DNA of 64,000 nt from Enhydrobacter sp. Its GTDB lineage: Bacteria > Pseudomonadota > Alphaproteobacteria > Reyranellales > Reyranellaceae. Below are positions 20,610-31,322 of this stretch, piece after piece. The stretch is from positions 3,346,473 through 3,410,472 of the forward strand of contig CP075528.1 of assembly GCA_025808875.1 (NCBI GenBank), in the 5' to 3' direction. A program made the position numbers and the translations under genes. Below the pieces are notes generated by a model. That model had not been told where the DNA came from, ran no database searches, and saw nothing but the letters and a program-made list of their open reading frames with translations. Position 1 is the stretch's first letter. Every line of letters begins with the position of its first letter.

Positions 20610-20684
20610 GCCGGGTTAGCACAGTGGTAGTGCAGCGGTTTTGTAAACCGAAGGTCGGGGGTTCAAATCCCTCACCCGGCACCA
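20610..20684 (+). tRNA. tRNA-Thr (TGT)
   Basis: A 75-nt tRNA with encoded CCA. The acceptor stem GCCGGGT/ACCCGGC is perfect. The loop TTTGTAA gives anticodon TGT; the outermost anticodon-stem pair appears to be a G-A mismatch. The T arm contains GGTTCAAATCC. It lies between rlmB and galE on the plus strand, opposite to the other tRNAs of this block. Confidence 0.93.
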
Positions 20685-20718
20685 TCCTGCCCTCCGCGGC
20701 CTTGGCGCAGGAGGGCCC

Positions 20719-21702
20719 ATGAGCGACTCAGTCCTCGTCGCCGGCGGCGCCGGCTATATCGGCAGCCATGTCTGCAAGGCCCTGGCCGAATCGGGCGCCA
20801 CGCCGATCTGCTACGACACGCTCGAGAAGGGCCACGACTGGGCGGTGCGCTGGGGACCGCTGGAGCGCGGCGACATCGGCGACGCCGCAAGGCTCGCCGA
20901 GGTGTTCCGCCGGCACCGGCCGTGCGCCGTGATCCATCTCGCGGGCTACATCGAGGTCGGCGAATCGGTGCGCCTGCCCGAGCGCTACCTGCACAACAAC
21001 GCGACCAAGACCCGGGTGCTGATCGAGGCGGCGGCGCGTCATGGCGTCAACGGCTTCGTCTTTTCCAGCACCTGCGCCGTCTACGGCCTGCCGCAGGCCG
21101 AGCATCTCGACGAGGCGCACCGCATCGCGCCGATCAGCCCCTATGCGGACTCCAAGGCCCGCGTCGAAGCGGCGTTGCGCGACGCGGCGCGCTCGGGACT
21201 GCGCGCCGCGTCGCTGCGCTATTTCAATGCCGCCGGCGCCGACCCGGGTGGCGAGATCGGCGAGGCGCACGAACCGGAGACGCATCTGCTGCCGCTCGCC
21301 GCCGACGCCGCCCTCGGCTTCGGGCCGGCACTCACCCTGCTCGGCGACGACTACGACACGCCCGACGGTTCGTGCGTGCGCGACTTCGTCCACGTCACCG
21401 ATCTCGCCGACGCCCATCTCCGGGCGCTGCAATGGCTGCGCCGCAGCGCCGACGGCGGCGTCCACGAAGCCTTCAATCTCGGCAGCGGGTCCGGCCACAG
21501 CGTCAAGCAGGTGGTGCGCGAGACCGCCCGCCTCGTCGGCCGGCCGGTGCCGCACGTGACCGGACCGCGTCGCCCCGGCGATTCGCCCAGGCTGGTGGGC
21601 GACATCGCCAAGGCGGCGCGCGAGCTCGGCTGGACGCCGTCGCGCGATCTTTCGGCCCAGATCGAGGATACGCTGCGCTGGCGCCGCGCGATGCCGCGTT
21701 AG
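20719..21702 (+). CDS. galE: UDP-glucose 4-epimerase
   Basis: An extended short-chain dehydrogenase (327 aa) interconverting UDP-glucose and UDP-galactose. It has the NAD-binding GGAGYIGSH at residues 8-16, the catalytic SST block (FSSTCAVYG near 110) and the YADSK Tyr-Lys pair near 138. The segments RYFNAAGADP and GDDYDTPDGSCVRDFVHV are GalE signatures. A good GGAGG lies 5 bp before ATG. Its last four bases overlap the stop of the convergent molybdenum hydroxylase gene. Confidence 0.93.
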   Translation: MSDSVLVAGGAGYIGSHVCKALAESGATPICYDTLEKGHDWAVRWGPLERGDIGDAARLAEVFRRHRPCAVIHLAGYIEVGESVRLPERYLHNNATKTRVLIEAAARHGVNGFVFSSTCAVYGLPQAEHLDEAHRIAPISPYADSKARVEAALRDAARSGLRAASLRYFNAAGADPGGEIGEAHEPETHLLPLAADAALGFGPALTLLGDDYDTPDGSCVRDFVHVTDLADAHLRALQWLRRSADGGVHEAFNLGSGSGHSVKQVVRETARLVGRPVPHVTGPRRPGDSPRLVGDIAKAARELGWTPSRDLSAQIEDTLRWRRAMPR

Positions 21703-23948
21703 ATGAGCCGCAACGGCAGTTCGCGCAGGCGCTTGCCGGTGGCGGCGAAGACGGCATTGGCGACGGCCGGCGCAATGGGTGGCGTGCCCGGCTCGCCGAC
21801 GCCGCCGATGCGGTTGCTGCCGCCATCGACCAGATGCACGACCATCTCCGGCGCATCGGCCAGGCGCACCGCGTCGTAGTCGGTGAAGTTGGATTGCTCG
21901 ACCGCGCCCTGCGACAGCGTGATCTCGCCGTAGAGCGCCGCCGACAGTCCGTAGACAATGCCGCTCTCCATCTGGGCGCGCACGATCGCCGGATTGACCA
22001 CGGGCCCGCAATCGACGGCGCAGACCACGCGCCTCACGCGGATCGTGTCGTCCGCGACGGCGACCTCGGCCACCTGCGCCACGATCGAGCCGAACGAGGC
22101 GCGTAGCGCGATGCCGCGCCCCGACCCGGCCGGCAGGGCCGAGCCCCAGCCCGCCTCCTTTGCCGCGGTTTCCAGCACCTCGAGGAACCGCGGCTTGCCC
22201 GCCAGCAGCTCGCGCCGGAAGGCGTAGGGATCCTTCCCGAGCGCGTGCGCCATCTCGTCGACGAAGCTCTCGTCGAAGAAGGCGGTGTGGGAATGGCCGA
22301 CCGATCGCCAGAAGCCGACCGGCACCGAGCCGTCGGCGACGACCGATTCGAGCTTGTAGTACGGAAAGGCGTAGGGCGGGTTCTCGACGGCGTTGCCCTC
22401 GGGCTTGGCCTGCGACGGCAGGCCGATGACACGCGTGGGGAACTGCGCGGTGGGCGACTGCGCGACCTGCTTCTTGGCGACGCCGGCGAGTCGGGGCGCA
22501 CCTCCCGACGTGTCGATCGTCGCCCGCCAGCGCGCCAGCGCCATCGGCCGATAGAAATCGTGCCGCATGTCCTCCTCGCGCGACCACAGCACCTGCACCG
22601 GCCGGCCCGGCATGGCCATGGCGCAGGTCACGGCCTGGCGCACCAGGTCGACCTCGGCACGCCGGCCGAAGCCGCCGCCCAAGAGCGTCGTGTGCACCGT
22701 GACGTCGGCCCGTGGCAAGTCGGAGGTCCTGGCCGCGACCAGCCGCATCAGGGTCGGCGACTGGTTGGGCATCCACAGCTCGACCTTCTTCCCATCCGCG
22801 ACCAGCGCGGTGCAGTTCATCGGCTCCATCGTCGCATGCGCCAGATAGGGCGCGCGATAGACCGCCTCGAGCGTGCGGCCGCCGGGTTTCGGCTCCGAGC
22901 CGAGCGTTCGCGTCAATGCCGGATCGCCCTTGTCGAGCAGGGCGCCGTAGCGCTCCCACAGCGAGGCGCTGTCGAGTCGCGGCTCGGGGCCGGCCCGCCA
23001 TTCGATCTCGACACCCTTGTCGAGGAAGGCATCGGCCTGCCACCAGCTCGCGCCGATCGCGGCGATGCCGCCGGGCACGGCGACGACCTTCTCGATGCCG
23101 CTGGGCAGCGCGGCCTGTCGGAGCGTGAAGGACTTCACCTCGCCGCCGAAGGTCGGCGCGTTACGCACGGCGGCGAACAGCAGGCCGGGCAGGCGCACAT
23201 CCACGCCGAAGGTGGCCGAGCCCGCGACCTTGGCCGACACGTCGAGCCGCGGCAGCTCCTTGCCGATCAGCTTGAACTCGGACGGCTGCTTGAGCGGCGG
23301 CGCCGACCGCATCGGCTGGAGATCGCCGATCGAATCGACCAGCTCGCCGAAGCTCGCCACCCTGCCGCCGTCGCGACGGCGGACTTCGCCATCGACGACG
23401 ACGAGTTCGCCCGCGGGAACGCCCGCCTGGCGCGCGGCGGCGCGCAGCAGCAGGTCGCGCGCCACTGCTCCGGCGGTACGCATCGGCAGCCAGGCGTCGC
23501 GCGTCGCCGTCGAGCCGCCGGTCGCCAGTACGCCCAGCACGCCCCCCAGCTTGCTGGCCGCCCAATGCGCCACATCGACGACCGTGCCGGTTTCCTCCGG
23601 CGAGAACGGCAGGCCGTCGAGCAGGATATCAACGTTGCGATAGACGACATGCTCGGGCGGATCCTCGGCCCGCACCTGGTCCCAGCGCGCATCCATTTCC
23701 TCGGCGACCAAGGTGGCGAGCGCGGTGTGGATGCCCTGCCCCATCTCGGCGCGCGGCACGGCGACGACCACCTTGTCGTCGCGCGTGATCTTGACCCAGC
23801 CGTTGAGGCCCGCTTCGCCCGGCCTGACGTTGAACAGCGTCCGGGCCCCCAGCCGATCGCGCTCGCGCGCGAACCAGAAGCCGACGCCCAGCAGGCCGGC
23901 ACCGACGAAGCCACCGATCATCAAGGTCCGGCGCGTCCATTTCCTCAC
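21699..23948 (-). CDS. Molybdopterin-binding subunit of an aldehyde/isoquinoline oxidoreductase-type hydroxylase (IorB-like)
   Basis: A 749-aa xanthine-oxidase-family large subunit. The N-terminus has a twin-arginine-like TRRTLMIGG followed by a hydrophobic span (residues 5-25), suggesting Tat export or membrane anchoring. Moco-binding segments include [30 protein letters not shown] and the C-terminal GVGEPGTPP with the presumed catalytic Glu. GTG at 23946-23948 overlaps the stop of the 2Fe-2S gene (GTGA). Such IorB-type enzymes oxidise aldehydes or N-heterocycles with c-type cytochrome or quinone acceptors; the substrate here is unknown. Confidence 0.85.
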   Translation of the reverse strand: MRKWTRRTLMIGGFVGAGLLGVGFWFARERDRLGARTLFNVRPGEAGLNGWVKITRDDKVVVAVPRAEMGQGIHTALATLVAEEMDARWDQVRAEDPPEHVVYRNVDILLDGLPFSPEETGTVVDVAHWAASKLGGVLGVLATGGSTATRDAWLPMRTAGAVARDLLLRAAARQAGVPAGELVVVDGEVRRRDGGRVASFGELVDSIGDLQPMRSAPPLKQPSEFKLIGKELPRLDVSAKVAGSATFGVDVRLPGLLFAAVRNAPTFGGEVKSFTLRQAALPSGIEKVVAVPGGIAAIGASWWQADAFLDKGVEIEWRAGPEPRLDSASLWERYGALLDKGDPALTRTLGSEPKPGGRTLEAVYRAPYLAHATMEPMNCTALVADGKKVELWMPNQSPTLMRLVAARTSDLPRADVTVHTTLLGGGFGRRAEVDLVRQAVTCAMAMPGRPVQVLWSREEDMRHDFYRPMALARWRATIDTSGGAPRLAGVAKKQVAQSPTAQFPTRVIGLPSQAKPEGNAVENPPYAFPYYKLESVVADGSVPVGFWRSVGHSHTAFFDESFVDEMAHALGKDPYAFRRELLAGKPRFLEVLETAAKEAGWGSALPAGSGRGIALRASFGSIVAQVAEVAVADDTIRVRRVVCAVDCGPVVNPAIVRAQMESGIVYGLSAALYGEITLSQGAVEQSNFTDYDAVRLADAPEMVVHLVDGGSNRIGGVGEPGTPPIAPAVANAVFAATGKRLRELPLRLI

Positions 23949-24406
23949 GACGCGCCACCCAGGATGGCCGCGGCGCGATGGACGGCGCGGCGGATCGCGC
24001 TGTAGGTGCCGCAGCGGCAGATGTTGGTGAGGGCGTCGTCGATCTCGGCGTCGGTCGGCCGCGGCTTGTCCTTCAGGAGCGCCGCCGCGGCCATGATGAA
24101 GCCGGGCTGGCAGTAGCCGCACTGGGGCACCTGCTGTTCGATCCAGGCACGCTGCACGGCATGCAGCCTGCCCTCGCCGAGCCCCTCGACCGTGACGACC
24201 TGCTTGCCGGCGGCGGCGGCGGCACGGAACGAGCACGAGCGCACCGGTTTGCCGTCGACATGCACGGTACAGGCGCCGCAGGCCGCGACGCCGCAGCCGA
24301 ACTTGGGACCAAGCACGGCGAGATCCTCGCGCAGCACCCAGAGCAGCGGCTTGTCGGCCGGCACATCGATCTCGCGCCTCTCGCCGTTGAGGACGAAGGC
24401 GATCAT
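23945..24406 (-). CDS. 2Fe-2S subunit of a molybdenum hydroxylase (IorA-like)
   Basis: A 153-aa small subunit with two [2Fe-2S] clusters. The plant-ferredoxin-type cluster uses [16 protein letters not shown] and the later Cys in VRSCSF. The helical-domain cluster uses QCGYCQPGF near residue 102 and [11 protein letters not shown] near 135. ATG at 24404-24406 overlaps the carbamoyltransferase stop (ATGA), and its own stop overlaps the large subunit start. It lacks a signal peptide, so it would have to be exported folded with the Tat-bearing partner. Confidence 0.92.
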   Translation of the reverse strand: MIAFVLNGERREIDVPADKPLLWVLREDLAVLGPKFGCGVAACGACTVHVDGKPVRSCSFRAAAAAGKQVVTVEGLGEGRLHAVQRAWIEQQVPQCGYCQPGFIMAAAALLKDKPRPTDAEIDDALTNICRCGTYSAIRRAVHRAAAILGGAS

Positions 24407-26157
24407 CGCGCGATGAACGTGTCGCCGAGCACGAGCACATCCATCCTGGTGCGCAGGAAACAGTCGATCGCCTCCTCGGGCCTGCACACGACGGGCTCGT
24501 TCTCGTTGAAGCTGGTGTTCAGAACCATCGGCACGCCGGTGAGGTCGCGGAAGGCCTGTATCAGCCGCGCGTAGCGCGGATTGCCCTCCCAGGTCACGGT
24601 CTGCAACCGGCCGCTGCCGTCGACATGGGTGACGGCCGGGATCTCCTTGCGCTTCTCTTCACGGATCTTGAAGACCTGCATCATGAAGGGAACGTCGTCG
24701 TCGGTCTCGAACCAGTCGTTCACCGCGTCGCGCAGCACCGACGGGGCGAAGGGCCGGAACGATTCGCGCCGCTTGATCTTGAGATTGAGGATGTCCTTCA
24801 TGTCGCTGCGCCGCGGATCGCCCAGGATCGAGCGGTTGCCGAGCGCGCGCGGGCCCCATTCCAGCCGTCCCTGGAACCAGCCGATCACCTTGCCCTCCGA
24901 GATCGCCTGCGCCGTGCGGCGGCACAGCGAGGCCTCGTCGGCGATCCGCTCGATCGTGCAGTGCGCGGCCTCGAAGTCGGCGCGGCGCGCGGCGATCGCG
25001 CCGGCGATCTCCTCGGGCGTCGCCGACGGCCCCCAATAGGCGTGATCCATGACGAAGTGGCGCCTGGCCTTGTCGCCCCCGACCTTGTGCCAGGTGGCGA
25101 AGGCCGCGCCGATCGAGCCTCCGGCGTCACCGCCCGCCGATTGCACGTAGACGTGGCGGAAGGGCGAGCGGTCGAAGATCTTGCCGTTGGCGACGGAGTT
25201 GTAGGCGCAGCCGCCGGCGAGCACGACGGCGTCGCAGCCGTAGCGCTTGTGCAGTGCGCCCAGCAAATTGAAGAAGGCATTCTCGTAGGTCGCCTGCGCC
25301 GAGCGCGCGATGTTGCGATGGCGGTCCTCAAGCGGCTGGTCGGGCTCGCGCGGCGTGCCGAGCAGGTCCTCGAGCGCATCGCTCCACAGACGGCCGCCCG
25401 AGGGGATGCCGTCCTTGACCTGGTAGTTGGCGCCCTCGCCCGAAGCGTGGCGGAAGTAGCGCAGGTCGAGCGCGAAGCCGCCGTCGTCCCTCAGCCGCAC
25501 GATCTGCTTCATCTGCTCGAGGTAGACCGGCTCGCCGTAGGGCGCGAGGCCCATCACCTTGTATTCGTCGCCGTAGTGCGGGAAGCCGATGAACTGCGTC
25601 ATCGCCTCGTAGAAGACGCCGAGCGAATGCGGGAAGTAGACGCGGCCCTCGACCGCGAGCCGCCCGCCCTCACCCAGTCCCCACGCGGCCGACGAGAAGT
25701 CGCCAAAGCCGTCGACCGAGACCGCGACCGCCTTGTCGTAGGGCGACACCAGGAAAGCCGAGGCGAGATGGCAGAGATGATGCTCGACGGCATGCACGGT
25801 GCCGCGGAACTGCTGTTCGGGCAGCTCGCGCGCGAGGTTGCCGGCGATGTCGGTGCGCTCGCCGCGCGCGCGCAGGCGCTTCAGCACGTAGGCCGGGCTG
25901 ATGCCCGAGGTCAGCACGAAGCCCAGCTTGCGCCAGCGGTTGGCATTGTTGTCGGTGTTGACCGCGACATGATCGACATCGCCCAGGCCGATGCCGGCCT
26001 CCTTCAGGCAGTAGCGGATCGACTCGCTCGGGAAGCCGCCCCAGTGCTTGACCCGACGGAAGCGCTCCTCCTCGACGGCGGCGACGAGCTCGCCATCCTT
26101 GACGAGGCAGGCCGCGGCATCGGCGTGATAGGCGTTGAGGCCGAGGACGTAGGTCAT
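24403..26157 (-). CDS. NodU/CmcH-family O-carbamoyltransferase
   Basis: A 584-aa carbamoyltransferase that transfers a carbamoyl group from carbamoyl phosphate to a hydroxyl, via an adenylated intermediate in characterised members. The N-terminal Kae1/ASKHA-like domain starts [20 protein letters not shown] and includes [10 protein letters not shown] and DGFGD. The C-terminal domain has [19 protein letters not shown] and SFNENEPVV. It is ATGA-coupled to both the upstream glycosyltransferase and the downstream 2Fe-2S gene. Likely target: a sugar on a surface glycan or secreted metabolite (inference). Confidence 0.92.
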   Translation of the reverse strand: MTYVLGLNAYHADAAACLVKDGELVAAVEEERFRRVKHWGGFPSESIRYCLKEAGIGLGDVDHVAVNTDNNANRWRKLGFVLTSGISPAYVLKRLRARGERTDIAGNLARELPEQQFRGTVHAVEHHLCHLASAFLVSPYDKAVAVSVDGFGDFSSAAWGLGEGGRLAVEGRVYFPHSLGVFYEAMTQFIGFPHYGDEYKVMGLAPYGEPVYLEQMKQIVRLRDDGGFALDLRYFRHASGEGANYQVKDGIPSGGRLWSDALEDLLGTPREPDQPLEDRHRNIARSAQATYENAFFNLLGALHKRYGCDAVVLAGGCAYNSVANGKIFDRSPFRHVYVQSAGGDAGGSIGAAFATWHKVGGDKARRHFVMDHAYWGPSATPEEIAGAIAARRADFEAAHCTIERIADEASLCRRTAQAISEGKVIGWFQGRLEWGPRALGNRSILGDPRRSDMKDILNLKIKRRESFRPFAPSVLRDAVNDWFETDDDVPFMMQVFKIREEKRKEIPAVTHVDGSGRLQTVTWEGNPRYARLIQAFRDLTGVPMVLNTSFNENEPVVCRPEEAIDCFLRTRMDVLVLGDTFIAR

Positions 26158-26924
26158 CGCTCGAGGTCGCGGCGCAGGAGGTGCATGGAGAGGATCACGT
26201 CGGCTGTGATGCGCTGTGCCGTATAGATGAGTCCGGGTCGGCCGTCGAACACCAGCCCCTTCACCAGCAGGCAATGCAGCGCCACGACGGGCGGCCCGAG
26301 CACGCGGCTGAGCCTCAGCCGGTCGGGCCAGCTCAGCTCGGACCACTTCCGGCTGAGCAGCTTGTCGGCCTCGATCGCCTGATAACGCACCTGGCTTTGC
26401 AGCCAGCGCTCGAGGCTCTTGCGGTCGTCGTGCAGCAGGCGGTTCTTCAGGCGCGCCACCGGACCGTCGATGCGCAGCTTCTCGGTGTGGCCGTCATCGA
26501 CGAAGCGGCCGCGGTCGCGTCGGAACAGCACCGGCAGCGAGGGATAAAGCGAGGCGCGCAGCTTGCGACCCTCGATGCAATAGGTGAAGGCGATCTCGTA
26601 GGCGGCCGTCGCAGGATCGGGCGCCGTGCCGGCGATCTCGTCGCGCAGCGCCGACTCGACCATGTAGTCGGCGTCGAGCCGCAGCACCCAGTCGGACGCG
26701 ATGCCCGTTTCCTCGACGGCAAACGCCCATTGGCGGGCGTGGCTGTCGAAGCGGCGCTGGACCACCCGGACATTGGGATAGCGGCCGGCGATGGCGAGCG
26801 TCTCGTCGGTCGAGAAGCTGTCGACCACGACGATGTCGCGCGCCCATGTCAGGCGGTCGAGCGACCGGCCGATGTTGGGCGCTTCATTATAGGTGAGGAT
26901 GACGGGGGTGATGTCCGTGAGCAC
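26154..26924 (-). CDS. Family-2-type glycosyltransferase
   Basis: A 256-aa GT-A-fold glycosyltransferase resembling lipopolysaccharide-core enzymes of the WaaE/KdtX kind. It opens ITPVILTYNEAPNIGRSL, then DSFSTDET and the metal-binding RLDADYM near residue 82. The conserved DGHTEKLRIDG and LLHDDRKSLERW segments follow. GTG at 26922-26924 is the only early start in frame. It is first in the glycosyltransferase-carbamoyltransferase-oxidoreductase operon, whose four genes all overlap by 4 bp. Confidence 0.88.
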   Translation of the reverse strand: MLTDITPVILTYNEAPNIGRSLDRLTWARDIVVVDSFSTDETLAIAGRYPNVRVVQRRFDSHARQWAFAVEETGIASDWVLRLDADYMVESALRDEIAGTAPDPATAAYEIAFTYCIEGRKLRASLYPSLPVLFRRDRGRFVDDGHTEKLRIDGPVARLKNRLLHDDRKSLERWLQSQVRYQAIEADKLLSRKWSELSWPDRLRLSRVLGPPVVALHCLLVKGLVFDGRPGLIYTAQRITADVILSMHLLRRDLER

Positions 26925-27114
26925 GAGCTATGTGGCTGGTATAAGAGAGTTTTTTTGCCCCGACCACCGCTTTCGCCCGGTCTGCGGCATGGCGAAGCTT
27001 GACGCGGAGCCGGCCAGCGCGCAAACGACGGCGCACCATGCATATCCACGGGCAAAGCCTCGCAACTCGTTGAAAACTCGGCTAAAAGCCCTCGCCCCTT
27101 CGAAAGGCTGGTTC

Positions 27115-28140
27115 ATGTCCAAGAATGATCTCGTGGTCGTCACCGGCGCCGGCGGCTTCATCGGCGGCCATCTCGTGCGCGTCCTGCAGGAACGCGGCCA
27201 CACGAAGATCCGGGCCGTCGACGTCAAGCCGCTGGAGGAGTGGTACCAGAAGCATCCGGGCGTCGAGAACCAGGTGGGCGACCTCGCCCTGCTCGAGCCC
27301 TGCCGCGCCGCTGCCAAGGGAGCGGCGATGATCTACAACCTCGCCGCCGACATGGGCGGCATGGGCTTCATCGAGACCCACAAGGCCGAGTGCATGCTGT
27401 CGGTTCTGATCAGCACCCACATGCTGGTCGCCGCCAAGGAAGCAGGCGTGCCGCGCTTCTTCTATTCGTCTTCGGCCTGCGTCTACAACGGCGACAAACA
27501 GACCCGTGCCGACGTCACCGCGCTCAAGGAAGAGGACGCCTACCCCGCCATGCCGGAGGACGGCTACGGGTGGGAGAAGCTGTTCAGCGAGCGGATGGCC
27601 CGCCACTACCGCGAGGATTACGGCATCGCCACCCGCGTCGCCCGCTACCACAATGTCTACGGGCCGGACGGCACCTACGACGGCGGCCGCGAGAAGGCTC
27701 CCGCCGCGATCTGCCGCAAGGTCATCGCCGCCAAGCTCAGCGGCAAGCACGAGATCGAGATCTGGGGCGACGGCGAGCAGACCCGCTCGTTCATGTACAT
27801 CGACGACTGTACCGAAGGCACGATCAAGCTCGCGCTGAGCGACATTGTCGAGCCGCTCAACATCGGCAGCGACGAGCTGGTGAGCATCAATCGCCTGGTC
27901 GACATCGTCGAGAAGATCGCCGGCGTGAAGCTCGAGCGGAGATACAAGCTCGACGCCCCCAAGGGTGTGCGCGGCCGCAACTCCGACAACACGCTGATCA
28001 AGAAGCTCCTGAACTGGGCGCCGTCCATCCGTCTCGAGGACGGCATGGAGAAGACCTACAAGTGGATCCACGACGAGATGACTTCGGGCAAGCAGTCGGT
28101 GGTCAACGCGCTGCCCCGCCAGGCGCTGGCGGCGCAGTAG
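27115..28140 (+). CDS. GDP-mannose 3,5-epimerase-like NAD-dependent sugar epimerase
   Basis: A 341-aa extended SDR with GAGGFIGGH at residues 12-20, SSSACVYNG near 121 and the YGWEK catalytic pair near 148. The segments ADMGGMGFIETHKAECML and GGREKAPAAICRKV closely resemble plant GDP-mannose 3,5-epimerase, which makes GDP-L-galactose. ATG at 27115 is chosen from the family N-terminus; the frame is open 222 bp upstream but not similar. Divergent from the glycosyltransferase operon with about 190 bp between. Substrate specificity is inferred from motif resemblance only. Confidence 0.82.
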   Translation: MSKNDLVVVTGAGGFIGGHLVRVLQERGHTKIRAVDVKPLEEWYQKHPGVENQVGDLALLEPCRAAAKGAAMIYNLAADMGGMGFIETHKAECMLSVLISTHMLVAAKEAGVPRFFYSSSACVYNGDKQTRADVTALKEEDAYPAMPEDGYGWEKLFSERMARHYREDYGIATRVARYHNVYGPDGTYDGGREKAPAAICRKVIAAKLSGKHEIEIWGDGEQTRSFMYIDDCTEGTIKLALSDIVEPLNIGSDELVSINRLVDIVEKIAGVKLERRYKLDAPKGVRGRNSDNTLIKKLLNWAPSIRLEDGMEKTYKWIHDEMTSGKQSVVNALPRQALAAQ

Positions 28141-28413
28141 GTTTGCGGCGGCCTCGTCCCCAACGGGATGCGGCAGTCGGGAGAGTCAGATTCGCGCTCG
28201 GCGCCGGAATCGGGGGGTCGAATCGCCTTCCGATGCAGACGCCATCGGCATCGGACCGAATCCATCGACCCGATTAGGTCCTCGAGGGCGCGTCGAGGTA
28301 AAATGCGTGCATGAGCACCATGACCACACCCGGCCGCGAGGGCCGCGCGGGATTTCCCGTATCGACGTTCTGCTTCGCCAATCGTCCGCCGACCCGCCCT
28401 CCCGACCCGTGAC

Positions 28414-28449
28414 CGGAGGTTTGCGCAGTTCCCGCAGTTTGCGCAACGC
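28414..28449. repeat. 9-bp periodic repeat array A
   Basis: Consecutive 9-base units GTTTGCGCA, GTTCCCGCA and GTTTGCGCA follow a CGGAG lead-in. The same lead-in plus first bases (CGGAGGTTTGCG) starts array B 117 bp downstream. Units are degenerate versions of one motif, giving a 9-bp period. Confidence 0.7.
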
Positions 28450-28530
28450 ATTCCGGCAGAGAGCAGGCACACCACCCTGAGGGCATCTCGGGCGGCTGCC
28501 CGCGACGTCGGTCGTCCGGCGACACCCCGC

Positions 28531-28594
28531 CGGAGGTTTGCGAGGTTTCCGAGGTTTCCGAGATCGATTTCCGCGATTTCCGCGATTTCCGCGA
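28531..28594. repeat. 9-bp periodic repeat array B
   Basis: After CGGAGGTTTGCG come GAGGTTTCC twice in tandem, a short break, then GATTTCCGC three times in tandem. The array has a 9-bp period, so any frame across it reads as a three-residue peptide repeat. It lies 57 bp beyond the stop of the UDP-xylose synthase-like gene. Confidence 0.85.
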
Positions 28595-28650
28595 CGAGGT
28601 CGGAGGGGACTGCACCCGATGAGCGAGAGGGGATCGTCCGGGTTGACTGG

Positions 28651-29622
<972 letters not shown>

Positions 29623-29736
29623 GTCGCCCCTGAGTCCCGCCACGCGATCTGCCGCCGACACTAGGCGATCAAGCTCTTGAAATCACTCCCAAACCGTCGC
29701 ACTTCGTCTAGCCAGGGAAACGCTCGGGGAAAGGCG

Positions 29737-31314
29737 ATGGGGATCGAGATCGAGGGGAGGATCAAGATCGAAGGGCTGGCCGACATCGTGCGCCGCCACG
29801 CCGCCGAGCGGCCCGAGGCGACGGCGATCGTCTACCGGGGCCGCAGGACCAGCTATGCCGCCCTCGACCGGGCGGCGAGCCGGGTCGCGCAGGCGCTGAT
29901 CGCGGCGGGCGTGAAGCCGCAGGCTCGCGTCGCCCATCTCGACAAGAGCAACGACCTCTTCTTCGAGCTGCTGTTCGGCGTCGCCAAGGCGGGCGCCGTG
30001 ATGGTCTCGGTCAACTGGCGGCTGGCGGCGCCCGAGGTGCAGCACATCGTCAACGACGCCGAGGCGGAGGTGCTGTTCGTCGGCGAGGAATACTTCCCGC
30101 TGATCGAGAAGATCCGGCGCGAGCTCAAGACCGTGCGCAAGATCGTGACCTTGGAGGGCCGGCACGCGGCGTGGGAGTCCTTCGCCGCGTGGCGCGACGG
30201 CCAGCAGCCGATCGACCCGCGCCTGCCGGCGCGGCCGGGCGACACCGCGGTCCAGTTCTACACCAGCGGCACCACCGGCCTGCCCAAGGGCGCCGAGCTG
30301 ACCAACGGCAACTTCGCCTGGATGCTGCCACTGTGGGTGAAGTCGTGGTCGCTGGCGCCCGGCGTGCCCAATCTGGTCTGTCTGCCGATGTTCCATATCG
30401 GCGGCGCGGGCTGGGGCATCGCCGGCCTGTTCGCCGGCGCCACCAACCACGTCATGCGCGAATTCGTGCCCGCGCAGATCCTCGAGACCGTCGAGCGCGA
30501 GCGGCTGCAGGTGATGCTGCTGGTGCCGGCGATGATCCTGTTCCTCGTGCAGACGCCGCAGATCCGTGAGACCGACCTCTCCAGCCTGAAGCTGATCGTC
30601 TACGGCGCCGCGCCGATCCCGGCCGAGCTGCTCAAGCAGGCGATGAGCATCTTCAAGTGCGGCTTCCAGCAGGTCTATGGCCTGACCGAGACGACCGGGG
30701 CCATCACCCTGCTGCCGCCCGAGGACCACGACCCGGCGGATGCCAGGAAACTCCTGTCCTGCGGCTTCCCGCAGGAAGGCGTCGAGCTGCGCATCGTCGG
30801 CGACGGCGGCAAGGACATGCCGACGGGCGAGGTCGGCGAGATCGTGGTGCGTTCGCCGCAGATCATGGCCGGCTACTGGCGCCTGCCCGAGGCCAGCCGG
30901 CGCGCCATCCAGGGCGACTGGTTCTTCACCGGCGATGCGGGCTATCTCGACGACAAGGGCTATCTCTACATCTACGACCGCGTGAAGGACATGATTGTGT
31001 CGGGCGGCGAGAACATCTATCCCGCCGAGGTCGAGAGCGCGCTGTTCGGCCATCCGGCCGTCGCCGACGTGGCGGTGATCGGCGTGCCCGACGAGCGCTG
31101 GGGCGAGGCGGTCAAGGCGGTCGTGGTCCGGAAGCCGGGCGCGCAGGTGACCGAGGGCGCCTTGATCGGCTGGGCGCGCGAGCGCATCGCCGGCTACAAG
31201 CTGCCCAAGTCGGTCGACTTCATCGACGCCCTGCCGCGCAACCCGACAGGCAAAATCCTCAAACGCGAACTTCGCAAGGCCTACTGGGCCGACCAGCAGC
31301 GTCAGGTCAATTGA
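29737..31314 (+). CDS. AMP-forming fatty acyl-CoA synthetase
   Basis: A 525-aa ANL-superfamily ligase activating a carboxylic acid with ATP and CoA. The P-loop is FYTSGTTGLPKGAEL (near residue 173), then YGLTETTGA, GDAGYLDDKGYLYIYDR hinge, and the C-terminal catalytic Lys in NPTGKILKREL. ATG at 29737 follows GGGGAAAGG. The following phosphotransferase gene begins 8 bp after the stop, so they form an operon. Chain-length preference cannot be read from the sequence. Confidence 0.9.
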   Translation: MGIEIEGRIKIEGLADIVRRHAAERPEATAIVYRGRRTSYAALDRAASRVAQALIAAGVKPQARVAHLDKSNDLFFELLFGVAKAGAVMVSVNWRLAAPEVQHIVNDAEAEVLFVGEEYFPLIEKIRRELKTVRKIVTLEGRHAAWESFAAWRDGQQPIDPRLPARPGDTAVQFYTSGTTGLPKGAELTNGNFAWMLPLWVKSWSLAPGVPNLVCLPMFHIGGAGWGIAGLFAGATNHVMREFVPAQILETVERERLQVMLLVPAMILFLVQTPQIRETDLSSLKLIVYGAAPIPAELLKQAMSIFKCGFQQVYGLTETTGAITLLPPEDHDPADARKLLSCGFPQEGVELRIVGDGGKDMPTGEVGEIVVRSPQIMAGYWRLPEASRRAIQGDWFFTGDAGYLDDKGYLYIYDRVKDMIVSGGENIYPAEVESALFGHPAVADVAVIGVPDERWGEAVKAVVVRKPGAQVTEGALIGWARERIAGYKLPKSVDFIDALPRNPTGKILKRELRKAYWADQQRQVN

Positions 31315-31322
31315 GCGAGCAC

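Larger units (their letters stand above)
28141..28650. other. 510-bp gene-free stretch with short repeats
   Basis: I see no supportable gene here. The stretch lies between two convergent epimerase genes. It holds an inverted repeat CCGATGC/GCATCGG at 28230-28254 that could end the upstream transcript, and two arrays of 9-bp periodic repeats listed separately. Codon-like open frames across it only reflect the 9-bp periodicity. Confidence 0.6.

Noticed and set aside
26893..27114. N-terminal extension of the GME-like epimerase
   Set aside because: The 74 upstream residues do not resemble the family and include the divergent promoter region; ATG at 27115 has a GAAAGG and starts the Rossmann fold.
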